From Leifsonia sp. CL147 (GTDB lineage Bacteria > Actinomycetota > Actinomycetes > Actinomycetales > Microbacteriaceae): a DNA stretch of 64,000 bases. A program made the position numbers and the translations under genes. A model generated the notes under the pieces. The model searched no databases. It was not told the DNA's origin and saw only the letters and a list, made by a program, of their open reading frames with translations. The stretch's first letter is position 1; every line of letters starts with the position of its first letter. Positions 43,583-53,813 of the stretch are shown here, piece by piece. Where the stretch lies: contig NZ_FOTM01000010.1 in assembly GCF_900114565.1 (NCBI RefSeq), positions 1-64,000 of the forward strand, in the 5' to 3' direction.

Positions 43583-43611
43583 CCAGCTCGAGCTGGCGTA
43601 CCAGGGCCGGG
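43583..43611. repeat. 29-base copy of an internal segment of the adjacent gene
   Basis: Bases 43583-43611 match 43985-44013 at 28 of 29 positions (CCAGCTCGAGCTGGCG, one differing base, ACCAGGGCCGGG). The second copy encodes PALVRQLEL in the hypothetical protein; the first lies just after that gene's stop. Confidence 0.8.
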
Positions 43612-43613
43612 GT

Positions 43614-44138
43614 CTACATCCGGGCTTTGAGGTCCGCCCGGATGCCGTCGAGCACTCCGTGCACCGAGACGCGCTTCGCCTCCGTGTCCACCACATTCGC
43701 CGGCACGGTCACTGTGAGCCCCGAGCGGTAGTACGCGCGGATCCGGAAGCCGCCGGGCCACGGCGAGTCGGATCCGTCGTCCCCCTGGCCGCCGGACAGC
43801 TCGAACCATTCCAGCGCGGCGCGGCCCTCCACCCGGGTCGTGACGTGCGCGCCCGGCGATCCGTCGTCGACGACCTCCGCCGCGACCACCATGCTCGCGG
43901 TGAAGATCCCGACCCGCAGGGTGACGGCGGAGGCCGACGTCGCGGTGGCCGCGCCCAGGTAGATGATCTCGTCGTCGCCGACGGCCAGCTCGAGCTGGCG
44001 CACCAGGGCCGGGTACCAGACCGGTTTGGTCGCGGCCAGTTCCTTCATCCCGCGCTCGCCGTCCAGGAGGCTGCGCAACTGGTCCGGGATGGAGACCTGC
44101 TCTTCGCCCGGGTCTGTTTCGGTGTCCGTCTCGATCAT
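43614..44138 (-). CDS. Hypothetical protein
   Basis: 174 residues from ATG 44138 with a GAGAGG-like ribosome site. The N-terminus is acidic (ETDTETDPGEEQ), then SIPDQLRSLLDG, a short helix and alternating beta-like strands such as DEIIYLGAATATSASAVTLRVGIFT, split as YLGAATATSAS and VTLRVGIFT. No signal peptide, no membrane segment, no catalytic motif that I recognise. It is divergent from the LysE gene. A fragment of its own sequence is repeated just after its stop. Confidence 0.65.
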   Translation of the reverse strand: MIETDTETDPGEEQVSIPDQLRSLLDGERGMKELAATKPVWYPALVRQLELAVGDDEIIYLGAATATSASAVTLRVGIFTASMVVAAEVVDDGSPGAHVTTRVEGRAALEWFELSGGQGDDGSDSPWPGGFRIRAYYRSGLTVTVPANVVDTEAKRVSVHGVLDGIRADLKARM

Positions 44139-44262
44139 CGCCGTGCCTCTCGGGTTGCAGGCTGGGCCGACGTCTCCCGTGGGTCCTGCGCACAGCCTAA
44201 CCCCGGTCCGGCAGTATGCGACGGGCGCGACAGGTTTTCGGTCGCCGTTGCATACTTGTCGG

Positions 44263-44892
44263 ATGACCGCAGCAAGCCTCCTCGCCTTCGCCGGCCTGTG
44301 CGTCGTCCTCGCGATCACGCCGGGGCCGGACACGTTCCTCGTGCTGCGGTTCAGCCTGTCGAGGCCGAGCGCCGGGATCGCGGCATCGGTCGGTTCGGCG
44401 GTCGGCTCGCTCGGCTGGGCGCTCGCGGTCGCACTGGGCCTGGCCGCGCTGCTGGAGCAGTCCGCGGAGCTCTACCGCATCCTGAAGATCGTCGGCGGCC
44501 TCTACCTCGTGTACCTCGGTGTCATGGCGTTCATCGCCAGCCGCAAGAACCACTCCGGCGGGGTCGAGCCGACCGCTCGCCGCACGTCGCTGTACGGAGG
44601 GTTCGCCGCCGGGGCGCTGTCCACGATGACCAACCCGAAAGTCGGCCTGTTCTTCCTCGCCGTCGCGCCGCAGTTCGTGCCCCACGACGGCTCCACGATC
44701 GGCAGCACCCTCCTGCTCGGGGCGATCGACGCGGTCGTCGGCTCGCTCTACCTCGTGGCGGTCGCGCTCCTCGCCGGCCGGGCGGTGGCCTGGCTGAAGC
44801 GGCCGGCCGTCACCACGTGGCTGGAGCGGGTGTCGGCCGGGATCCTGGCCGCCCTCGGGCTCGGCACCATCGCGCTCAGCGCGGAGTCGTAG
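44263..44892 (+). CDS. LysE/RhtB-family amino-acid exporter
   Basis: 209 residues from ATG 44263. About six membrane helices are visible: 5-25 with ITPGPDTFLVLR, the family hallmark, then 38-62, 68-88, 112-135, 146-168 and 180-205. The conserved MTNPKVGLFFLAVAPQFV lies in the middle. Members export lysine, threonine, homoserine or other amino acids by proton exchange. Substrate is unknown. A CATACT box seven bases before the start could serve a leaderless message, but no convincing -35 is seen. Confidence 0.88.
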   Translation: MTAASLLAFAGLCVVLAITPGPDTFLVLRFSLSRPSAGIAASVGSAVGSLGWALAVALGLAALLEQSAELYRILKIVGGLYLVYLGVMAFIASRKNHSGGVEPTARRTSLYGGFAAGALSTMTNPKVGLFFLAVAPQFVPHDGSTIGSTLLLGAIDAVVGSLYLVAVALLAGRAVAWLKRPAVTTWLERVSAGILAALGLGTIALSAES

Positions 44893-44929
44893 GAGTCTCT
44901 TGCCGTCCGCCCATCGGACCGTGCGGCCG

Positions 44930-44958
44930 TTGGGCGTAATATAGTTGACGCATATAAA
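44930..44958 (+). promoter_or_regulatory. Promoter and candidate MarR site for the MFS-marR operon
   Basis: TTGGGC (44930-44935), 17 bases, TATAAA (44953-44958). TATAGTTGACGCATATA, an imperfect palindrome with TATA arms (about 44940-44956), covers the spacer and -10 box and is a plausible site for the MarR product of the same operon. Confidence 0.5.
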
Positions 44959-45003
44959 CGACCGCATCTCCACGTACTCTCACGCGCACTGACAAGGACT
45001 TCC

Positions 45004-46746
45004 GTGGCCCGCACCGGCATCTTCACCAAAGACCACCCGCACTACCGGTGGGTGGCGCTGTCCAACACCACGCTCGGCATGCTCATGGCGACGATCAACT
45101 CGTCGATCGTCATCATCTCCCTGCCCGCGATCTTCACCGGCGTCAAGCTGAACCCGCTCGAGCCGGGCAACGTGTCGTACCTCCTCTGGATGCTGATGGG
45201 CTACATGCTCGTCACCGCGGTACTCGTCGTCATGTTCGGGCGGATGGGCGACCAGTTCGGACGGGTCCGGATCTACAACCTCGGGTTCGTGATCTTCACG
45301 ATCGCGGCCATCGCGCTGTGCCTCGACCCGCTCACCGGCGGACCGGGCGCGATGTGGCTGATCGTGTGGCGGTTCGTGCAGGGCATCGGCGGCGCGATGC
45401 TGTTCGCCAACTCGACCGCGATCCTGACGGACGCGTTCCCGGCCAACAAGCGCGGCTTCGCCCTCGGGCTCAACCAGGTGGCCGCCATCGCGGGCAGCTT
45501 CATCGGCCTCATCCTCGGCGGCCTGCTGGCCGAGGTGGACTGGCGGGCCGTGTTCTTCGTCTCCGTTCCGTTCGGCATCGTCGGCACCATCTGGTCCCTC
45601 AAGTCGCTGCACGAGGTCGGGCAGAAGAACCCGGGACGAATCGACGGGCTCGGCAACGCGAGCTTCGCGCTCGGCCTGATCGCCCTCCTCACCGGTATCA
45701 CGTACGGCATCCAGCCCTACGGCGGCTCCAGCCAGGGATGGGGCAACCCGTGGGTCCTCGGTGCGATCGTCGGCGGCATCCTGCTGCTCGTCGCGTTCGT
45801 GTTCATCGAGCTGCGGGTCCCGGCGCCGATGTTCGACATGAGGCTGTTCCGCATCCGTGCTTTCTCCTCCGGGATCTTCTCGGGATTCCTCGCGGCGATC
45901 GGGCGCGGCGGGCTGCAGTTCATGCTGATCATCTGGCTGCAGGGGATCTGGCTGCCGCTGCACGGCTACAGCTACGAGTCGACGCCGCTCTGGGCGGGCA
46001 TCTACATGCTCCCGATCACGATCGGGTTCCTGGTGGCCGGTCCCGTTTCCGGTGCGCTCTCGGACCGCTTCGGATCGCGCTCGTTCGCGACGGTCGGACT
46101 GCTCCTCGTCGGCGCGACGTTCGTCGGCCTGCTGCTCATCCCGGTGAACTTCGAGTACTGGCAGTTCGCCCTGCTGACCGGACTCAACGGGATCGGGTCC
46201 GGCCTGTTCTCCTCGCCCAACCGCACCGCGATCATGAACAGCGTGCCGGCGAACGAGCGCGGTGCCGCATCCGGGATGGCCGGTGTGGCCCTCAACGCCG
46301 GAAGCTCGCTCTCCATCGGCATCTTCTTCTCGCTGATGATCGCCGGGCTCTCGGTGGCCCTGCCGTCGGCGCTCAGCAACGGGCTGACGTCCCACGGGGT
46401 TCCGGCGAACATCGCGGCCCAGGTCGGGAACACGCCGCCCGTCGGCAGTCTGTTCGCCGCCTTCCTCGGCTACAACCCCATCCAGAGCCTCCTCGCACCG
46501 ACCGGGATCCTGACCTCGCCGCACGTGGACGCAGCCACGCTGACGGGCAAGGAGTTCTTCCCCCAGCTGATCTCCGGGCCGTTCCACGACGGGCTCGTGG
46601 TCGTCTTCATCGCCGCCGCCGTGATGAGCGTCATCGGCGCTGTAGCGTCGTTCCTCGGCGGGGCGAAGTATGTTCATGAGGAGGCCGTCGCACCCCAGCG
46701 GCAGGCCGCCCAGGAAGGCGAGGAAGTCGGTGCCCACCGCGCATGA
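45004..46746 (+). CDS. MFS drug/solute exporter, DHA2 (14-TM) type
   Basis: 580 residues from GTG 45004 with AAGGA six bases upstream. Fourteen membrane segments are predicted by hydrophobicity. The DHA2 motif A is GRMGDQFGRVRIYN, and motif C-like sequence (AAIAGSFIGLILGGLLAE, given here as SFIGLILGG) lies in TM5. The acidic and basic loop residues (DWRAVFF, GRIDG) are typical of EmrB/QacA. Probable export of toxic compounds. The regulator gene begins inside its end (GTG 46730), so the pair is one operon, the standard arrangement for MarR-controlled pumps. Confidence 0.9.
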   Translation: MARTGIFTKDHPHYRWVALSNTTLGMLMATINSSIVIISLPAIFTGVKLNPLEPGNVSYLLWMLMGYMLVTAVLVVMFGRMGDQFGRVRIYNLGFVIFTIAAIALCLDPLTGGPGAMWLIVWRFVQGIGGAMLFANSTAILTDAFPANKRGFALGLNQVAAIAGSFIGLILGGLLAEVDWRAVFFVSVPFGIVGTIWSLKSLHEVGQKNPGRIDGLGNASFALGLIALLTGITYGIQPYGGSSQGWGNPWVLGAIVGGILLLVAFVFIELRVPAPMFDMRLFRIRAFSSGIFSGFLAAIGRGGLQFMLIIWLQGIWLPLHGYSYESTPLWAGIYMLPITIGFLVAGPVSGALSDRFGSRSFATVGLLLVGATFVGLLLIPVNFEYWQFALLTGLNGIGSGLFSSPNRTAIMNSVPANERGAASGMAGVALNAGSSLSIGIFFSLMIAGLSVALPSALSNGLTSHGVPANIAAQVGNTPPVGSLFAAFLGYNPIQSLLAPTGILTSPHVDAATLTGKEFFPQLISGPFHDGLVVVFIAAAVMSVIGAVASFLGGAKYVHEEAVAPQRQAAQEGEEVGAHRA

Positions 46747-47230
46747 AGCTGACGAGCGGCCGGCGACCGGAGGCGGCGACAACGAGGTCGTCGACGATGT
46801 CTCCGGCCGCCTGGCCCTGGCTGTGGGGCGGCTGAACCGCCGCATCCGCTCGTCCACCGGAGGCCTCAGCCACGGCCAGCTGTCCGCACTGTCCACCATC
46901 GTCCGCCGCGGACCCCTCCGCCCCAGCGAGATCGCCGCCATCGAGGTGGCGGCGGCTCCGACCATCACGCGGATCGTCGCCGACCTCGAGGCGCGCGGTC
47001 TCGTGGAGCGGGCTCCCGACCCGGAGGACGGACGCTCCCTCTTCGTCTCGGGGACGGAGGCGGGGAAGGCGCTGCTGGACGAGGCGCGGTCGGACCGCGC
47101 GCGGGCGGTGTCCGCGGTGCTCGCCGAGCTCACGCCGGATCAGGTGGATGCGGTCCGCGCCGCCCTGCCCGCGCTGGAGCGGGCCGCGCAGGTGGCCCCG
47201 CCCGCGTCTCCCGCGTCCCCCGCGTCCTGA
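46730..47230 (+). CDS. MarR-family regulator of the MFS pump
   Basis: 166 residues from GTG 46730; GAGGAAG lies directly upstream within the transporter's 3' end, so translation is coupled. The winged helix (about 45-115) has LSHGQLSALSTIV, recognition SEIAAIEVAAAPTITRIV and the wing RAPDPEDGRSLFVS. The C-terminal tail PPASPASPAS comes from a 37-bp DNA repeat that straddles the stop codon. A palindrome at 44940 is its likely operator. Confidence 0.88.
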   Translation: MPTAHEADERPATGGGDNEVVDDVSGRLALAVGRLNRRIRSSTGGLSHGQLSALSTIVRRGPLRPSEIAAIEVAAAPTITRIVADLEARGLVERAPDPEDGRSLFVSGTEAGKALLDEARSDRARAVSAVLAELTPDQVDAVRAALPALERAAQVAPPASPASPAS

Positions 47231-47309
47231 CGCGTCCGCCGGGTCTCCCGCGTCCCCCGCGTCCTGACGCGTCCGCCGCGTCTCCCGCATCCCCCGGGTC
47301 TCCCCGGTC
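47206..47309. repeat. 37-bp tandem repeat crossing the marR stop codon
   Basis: Two nearly perfect 37-base units, beginning GTCTCCCGCGTCC and containing CCTGACGCGTCCG, start at 47206 and 47243; a degenerate third starts at 47280. The stop codon of the MarR gene lies inside the first unit. Confidence 0.8.
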
Positions 47310-47327
47310 CTGCCTCTCGCCAATCCG

Positions 47328-47387
47328 CCGAGGTGCTCGTTGTTGCACCCGCCACCGGCGTGTCGGATGCAACAACGAGCACTTCGG
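47328..47387. repeat. Family C hairpin element, first of a pair
   Basis: CCGAGGTGCTCGTTGTTGCA (47328-47347) and TGCAACAACGAGCACTTCGG (47368-47387) pair over 20 bases with one mismatch. The loop has CCGGCGTGTCGG, the reverse complement of the GACACGCCG core. It lies between the convergent stops at 47230 and 47599. Confidence 0.82.
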
Positions 47388-47429
47388 TGAATCGGCTTCG
47401 GTGAATTGGCCTCGGTGGATGGGACTGGG

Positions 47430-47489
47430 TCGAGGTGCTCGTTGTTGCAGCCGCGACCGGCGTGTCGCGTGTAACAACGAGCACTTCGG
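47430..47489. repeat. Family C hairpin element, second of a pair
   Basis: TCGAGGTGCTCGTTGTTGCA (47430-47449) pairs with TGTAACAACGAGCACTTCGG (47470-47489) with a few mismatches. The loop again has CGGCGTGTCG. Short TCGGTGAAT repeats lie between and after the two hairpins; nothing else is visible up to 47598. Confidence 0.8.
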
Positions 47490-47598
47490 TGAATTGGCCT
47501 CGGTGAATGCACCTCGGCCGAGGGGCCTCGGCGGGTGGCGCCGGCCCGTCCGGCCCGGGGCGGGTGGCGCCGGCGCGTCCGGCTCGGGGCGGGTGGGG

Positions 47599-49167
47599 TC
47601 AGCGGGGGCCGGGGTCGCCGGGGCGGCCCGGGCGGCCGGGGCGGCGTGCCGCGATGACGGGGTGCGCACCCGTGTGCCCTTGGCGCTCCGCTGCGATGGC
47701 CAGGATGCGCGAACGTTGCGCGTACCAGCCGATCACGAGCAGCGGGATGATGATGACGAGCGACGCGACGGTCCACGTCCCTGTGGGGTAGTCGAACGCC
47801 ATCAGCACGAGCACCGCGACGAGGAACGCGAGGGTCAGCCAGGCGGTGAACGGCGCGCCGAACAGCCGGAACGAGGGACGCGTGTAGACGCCGCGGAGCG
47901 CCCAGCGGCGCAGCTGCATCTGGCAGAGGACGATCATCCCCCAGCTGGTGACGATGCCGAGGGATGCGACGTTCAGCACGATGTTGAACGCCTGCTCCGG
48001 CACGATCAGGTTGAGGAAGACGCCGAGCACGCCGATCCCAGCGGTGAGCAGGATGCCGCCGTACGGGACCCCGCGCGAGTTCATCCGTGCGGTGAATCGG
48101 GGCGACGCTCCCGTCTGCGCCATCGAGTGCAGGATGCGACCGGTCGAATACATCCCGGCATTCAGGCTGGAGAGAGCGGCAGTGAGCACGACGAAGTTCA
48201 TGATCGAGCCGATGACCGCGCTGAGCTCCGGTCCGCCGAGATGGCTGAAGAACGTGACGAACGGGCTCTGATCGGCGCTGTAGGCGCTCGCCGGGAGCAG
48301 CAGCGCGAGCAGCAGCACCGAGCCGCAGTAGAACACCGCGATGCGGAACACGACGCTGTTGATGGCCCGCGGCATGATCTTCTCGGGGTTCGCGGTCTCA
48401 CCGGCGGCGGTGCCCACCAGCTCGACGCCGGCGTAGGCGAAGACGACGCCCTGCACGAGCACGACCGCCATCGCGATGGTGGCGACGCCGTGGGGCAGCA
48501 GCCAGCCGTTCTGCGAGAGCATCGCGATACCGGTCGGGCCGACATCGGTCGGCCAGCCGGCCGCCAGGACGACGATCCCGACGACCAGGAACGCGACCAG
48601 CGCCCCCACCTTGATCAGGGCGAACCAGAACTCCATCTCGCCGAACACCCTCACCGAGATGAGGTTGAGGCTCACCACCACGACGAGCGCGATCAGGGCG
48701 AGCAGCCACTGCGGGACGCTGGAGAACAGACTCCAGTACTTCACGTACAGGGCCACCGCCGTGGAGTCGACGATCGCCGTCATCGCCCAGTTGAGGAAGT
48801 ACATCCAGCCGGCGACGTAGGCCATCTTCTCGCCGTAGAACTCCCGCGCGTACGACACGAACGAGCCGGACGACGGCCGGTGCAGCACGAGCTCGCCGAG
48901 CGCCCGCAGCACCAGGAACGCGAAGAAGCCGCACACCGCGTAGACGATCACCAGCAGCGGGCCGCCATCGTGCAGACGGCCGCCGGCGCCGAGGAACAGA
49001 CCGGTGCCGATCGCGCCGCCGATGGCGATCATCTGCAGCTGCCGCGACGAGAGCGACTTGTGGTAGCCCTCCTGCTCGCTGGAGAAGTCCTGGACGGCCT
49101 GACTCACATCGCCGAGGTGCTCCCGGGGATTCTCGAGTTCGTCGGCCGGGTCGTGCGGTGTGCTCAT
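47599..49167 (-). CDS. Amino-acid permease (APC family, CycA-like)
   Basis: 522 residues from ATG 49167, with GGAGGCG upstream. An acidic cytoplasmic N-terminus leads to twelve membrane helices; the first has [15 protein letters not shown], the APC consensus. [21 protein letters not shown] is broken here as [10 protein letters not shown] and [11 protein letters not shown], as in D-serine/D-alanine/glycine and related proton symporters. The substrate is an amino acid, not more precisely known. The C-terminus is Arg/Pro/Gly-rich ([13 protein letters not shown]), probably low-complexity extension. Confidence 0.9.
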   Translation of the reverse strand: MSTPHDPADELENPREHLGDVSQAVQDFSSEQEGYHKSLSSRQLQMIAIGGAIGTGLFLGAGGRLHDGGPLLVIVYAVCGFFAFLVLRALGELVLHRPSSGSFVSYAREFYGEKMAYVAGWMYFLNWAMTAIVDSTAVALYVKYWSLFSSVPQWLLALIALVVVVSLNLISVRVFGEMEFWFALIKVGALVAFLVVGIVVLAAGWPTDVGPTGIAMLSQNGWLLPHGVATIAMAVVLVQGVVFAYAGVELVGTAAGETANPEKIMPRAINSVVFRIAVFYCGSVLLLALLLPASAYSADQSPFVTFFSHLGGPELSAVIGSIMNFVVLTAALSSLNAGMYSTGRILHSMAQTGASPRFTARMNSRGVPYGGILLTAGIGVLGVFLNLIVPEQAFNIVLNVASLGIVTSWGMIVLCQMQLRRWALRGVYTRPSFRLFGAPFTAWLTLAFLVAVLVLMAFDYPTGTWTVASLVIIIPLLVIGWYAQRSRILAIAAERQGHTGAHPVIAARRPGRPGRPGDPGPR

Positions 49168-49227
49168 GGATCGCCTCCGTCTGTTCCAGCGACCCACAGT
49201 ACCGGCTGGGCCGGGCCGAGGGCGAGG

Positions 49228-50172
49228 TCAGCTGATCGCGAGCGTCGCCGCGGCCACCACCGCGAGCACCAGCCCGACCCATTGGACGGGCGCTACCCGC
49301 TCGCGCAGCACGACGGCCGCCAGCAGGATGGTTCCGGCCGGATAGAGGCCGACCAGGACGGAGATCGTGGTCAGCTCCCCGAGTCTCAACCCGAGCAGGA
49401 TGAGGACGTTCGCGGAGGCGTCGATGGCGCCCCCGGCGATCGCGATGCCCACGCCGAGGCGTTCGAGCCGGGCGGGCGCATCCACCCGGGCTGCCGCCTC
49501 CACCCGGGCCTGCGCGTCGCCCGGGAGGAGGGCATCCACTCGCTCGCGTGCGGCTCTCTGACGCACCCGGGCGCAGCGCCGGGACCTCAGCACCAGCAGG
49601 GCGACCGCGGCCCACATCACCGCGCCGTTCACCGCGCGGTTCGCGATCAGCGGCACGACGCCGGAGTCCCTCGGCGTCTGATCGAGCAGGATGAGGAACA
49701 CGCCGAGCATCGCGCCGGCGCCCACGGCCATGAGCAGCGCACGACCGCTCGGCCGCACGGCGCCCTTCTCGGGGACGAATCCGACGAGCACCACGGCGAC
49801 GAGCGCGAGTCCGAGCGCGAGGGAGCCCACGAGCCCGAACCGGTCGCCCCCGACGAGTCCCCACACCATCGGCACGACGGCGGAGACCAGCGCGGTGAGC
49901 GGCGAGAGGATGCTCATCGGGCCGATCGCGAGGCATCCGTACAGGAGGCCGATGGCGACCGATCCCGCTAATCCGGACAGCGCGCCCCAGCCGAGCGCAG
50001 GCACCGACCAGGCGCCGCCCACGAAGGGGAGCGCGAGGAGCAGGAGAGCGAGGCCGCTGACCGCGCCGACCGCAGTGGTGCGCATCGGGCCGATGCGCCG
50101 CGAGGCCACGCCGCCCAGGAAATCGGCGGATCCGTAGACGATGGCGCTGAGCAGCCCGAGGACCGCCGGCAT
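49228..50172 (-). CDS. EamA/DMT-family transporter
   Basis: 314 residues from ATG 50172, sharing one base with the upstream stop (TGATG). Ten membrane helices in two EamA repeats; the first contains SAIVYGSADFLGGVASRR. Between them is a hydrophilic insert of about 45 residues rich in Arg and Ala (ARVEAAARVDAPARLERL), longer than usual. Members export small metabolites. Co-transcribed with a DHFR-like gene; the link in function is unknown. Confidence 0.82.
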   Translation of the reverse strand: MPAVLGLLSAIVYGSADFLGGVASRRIGPMRTTAVGAVSGLALLLLALPFVGGAWSVPALGWGALSGLAGSVAIGLLYGCLAIGPMSILSPLTALVSAVVPMVWGLVGGDRFGLVGSLALGLALVAVVLVGFVPEKGAVRPSGRALLMAVGAGAMLGVFLILLDQTPRDSGVVPLIANRAVNGAVMWAAVALLVLRSRRCARVRQRAARERVDALLPGDAQARVEAAARVDAPARLERLGVGIAIAGGAIDASANVLILLGLRLGELTTISVLVGLYPAGTILLAAVVLRERVAPVQWVGLVLAVVAAATLAIS

Positions 50173-50735
50173 CAGCTCCCGGCCAGTCGATAGGTGTGCA
50201 GCACAGCTCCGGAGCTGAAGCGGTCCAGCTGCGTGAGCTCGAACGTCCACTTCTCGCGGTCGTCGGGGAAGATCCGGGTGCCTCCGCCGATCGTGACCGG
50301 GTAGACCATCAGCCGGAGTTCGTCGACGAGCCCCCACACCAGGAGCGACCGGACGAGCGAGGCGCTGCCCGCGACCAGGATCGGGCCGCCGTCGCCCTCC
50401 TTGAGCGTGCCGATGCCGGCGCGGACGGGATGCTCCACCGCGGTCGCGTTCCACTCCAGCTCGCGCGGCCGGGAGGTGGCGACGACCTTGGGCATGGCGT
50501 TCATCTTCTCGGCGAACTCGCCCTCGCGCGGCGGCCAGGCCTCCGCGAACTGCTCGTACGTGCGTCGGCCCAGCAGCAGCGACTCGGCCTCGAGCACCTC
50601 CCGCAGCTTGAAGGCGCGGAGGTCATCGGAACTGAACGGGATGGTCCATCCCGAGTGCCGGTGGGTCGGCTCGCCGCCGGGTGCCTCCACGACTCCATCG
50701 AGGGTCATGAACTCGGTCACGATCAGCCGGCGCAT
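50172..50735 (-). CDS. Dihydrofolate reductase-family (RibD-like) protein
   Basis: 187 residues from ATG 50735. Characteristic motifs: RRLIVTEFMTLDGVVEAPGG, LLGRRTYEQFAEAWPP, and GSASLVRSLLVWGLVDELRL, of the RibD C-terminal/DHFR-like reductase family, here broken in parts for brevity. These are NADPH reductases, but most members near transporters are of unknown substrate. Not a true folA, since the DHFR active-site context differs. Overlaps the EamA gene. Confidence 0.83.
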   Translation of the reverse strand: MRRLIVTEFMTLDGVVEAPGGEPTHRHSGWTIPFSSDDLRAFKLREVLEAESLLLGRRTYEQFAEAWPPREGEFAEKMNAMPKVVATSRPRELEWNATAVEHPVRAGIGTLKEGDGGPILVAGSASLVRSLLVWGLVDELRLMVYPVTIGGGTRIFPDDREKWTFELTQLDRFSSGAVLHTYRLAGS

Positions 50736-50772
50736 GTGGGCGATGGTACCCGAGTGCGGGTTCGACGGGGAG

Positions 50773-50781
50773 TTATCCACA
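50773..50781 (+). promoter_or_regulatory. Consensus DnaA box upstream of recQ
   Basis: TTATCCACA, a perfect match to the DnaA 9-mer, lies in the divergent gap between the DHFR-like gene and recQ. It is AT-rich within a 70% GC background. No cluster of boxes or AT-rich unwinding element is nearby, so this is not an origin. Confidence 0.4.
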
Positions 50782-50830
50782 GATCGCATCCGCCGGGCCG
50801 ACCGTCAGACGCCGCGGATACGATCGAGGA

Positions 50831-52891
<2,061 letters not shown>

Positions 52892-53062
52892 CAGCCGCCT
52901 CCACTTCCGATCCTGCACAGCCGACCTCGTCGTTCCCCCTTGCGCGGTGCCCGAGGGGGAGTATCGTCCGTCGTTCCATCGGGCGACCAGGGAATTCCTT
53001 CCGGCCGCCCGACGTTATGACATTGAATGATTACTGCGCGATCTCGGAGGAGGAAGTAGCAG

Positions 53063-53527
53063 ATGGCACGAATGATCGAAGAGCTGGAGGACGAGACCGG
53101 CGCGGTCATCAAGTACAAGCGTCACGCGAACGGCCGGGGACTGGTGTCCCCGACGGCGCGGGTGGCCGCGTCGGCGTACATCGAGCCGACGGCCTACGTG
53201 GAGGCCGACGCACGGGTCGGGATGGACGCCTACGTCGGCGCAGGAAGCTGGATCGACAAGGGCGCCACGGTGGGCGACCGCACCTTCGTGGGCGCGAACG
53301 TCCACGTCGGAGCGGGATGCCTCGTGGGCAGCGGAGTGAAGATCGGCAGTGGCTCCAAGCTGGGCGAGAACGCCATGGTCGGCAACGGTGCGCGCCTCGA
53401 GCGCGACACGCACGTCCCGGCCGGCGCTGTCATCGAGCTGAAGGGCGCGGCCGCCGCCCGAGCCGCCCTGGCGGCGCCGCTGCGTGCCCCGCGCCCCCAG
53501 CAGCGCGCATCCCGTCGCGCCGCCTGA
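53063..53527 (+). CDS. Hexapeptide-repeat (left-handed beta-helix) protein
   Basis: 154 residues from ATG 53063 with GGAGGAGG upstream. Residues about 28-125 are successive hexapeptides of the [LIV]-G-x4 type (VSPTARVAASAYIEPTAYVE, listed as VSPTARVA, AYIEPTAYVE, ARVGMDAYVGAG), which form a triangular beta-helix prism. No catalytic histidine/acyltransferase loop is evident, so an enzymatic role (acyltransferase or gamma carbonic anhydrase-like) is not proven. The C-terminus is Ala/Arg-rich. Downstream lies a family B hairpin. Confidence 0.8.
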   Translation: MARMIEELEDETGAVIKYKRHANGRGLVSPTARVAASAYIEPTAYVEADARVGMDAYVGAGSWIDKGATVGDRTFVGANVHVGAGCLVGSGVKIGSGSKLGENAMVGNGARLERDTHVPAGAVIELKGAAAARAALAAPLRAPRPQQRASRRAA

Positions 53528-53538
53528 CCCGCGGGCCC

Positions 53539-53619
53539 CGCCCCAGCATCGACTACACACAGACTGCACGCGACACGCCGGTGTCGCGTGCAGTCTTCGT
53601 GTACTCGGCGATGGGGGCG
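53539..53619. repeat. Family B hairpin element with a perfect inner stem
   Basis: AGACTGCACGCGACAC (53561-53576) and GTGTCGCGTGCAGTCT (53581-53596) form a perfect 16-bp stem with loop GCCG; imperfect outer pairing extends it to 53539 and 53619. It lies between co-directional genes ending at 53527 and starting at 53814. The rest of this gap holds only a possible TAGCGT -10 box (53774-53779). Confidence 0.82.
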
Positions 53620-53813
53620 GAGGGCGCGGGGCGGAGGGCGGCGCTGCGGGTTGTGCATGGTGTCACGCGCGAGGAGGGTGGATTTGGAGGTTCCCACAAG
53701 AGCGGGGTCGGGCCTGCCCGGCCCGGTTTGTAGGCCGGGCACCGACGTTTTCGCCGTCGCGGGTGGCCGGTCGTAGCGTGGCGGCATCCCGCGATCTTCC
53801 TAGAGGAGAAGTC

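Noticed and set aside
50773-50781. Chromosome or plasmid origin
   Set aside because: Only one DnaA box, with no cluster, no AT-rich unwinding element and no dnaA/dnaN nearby.
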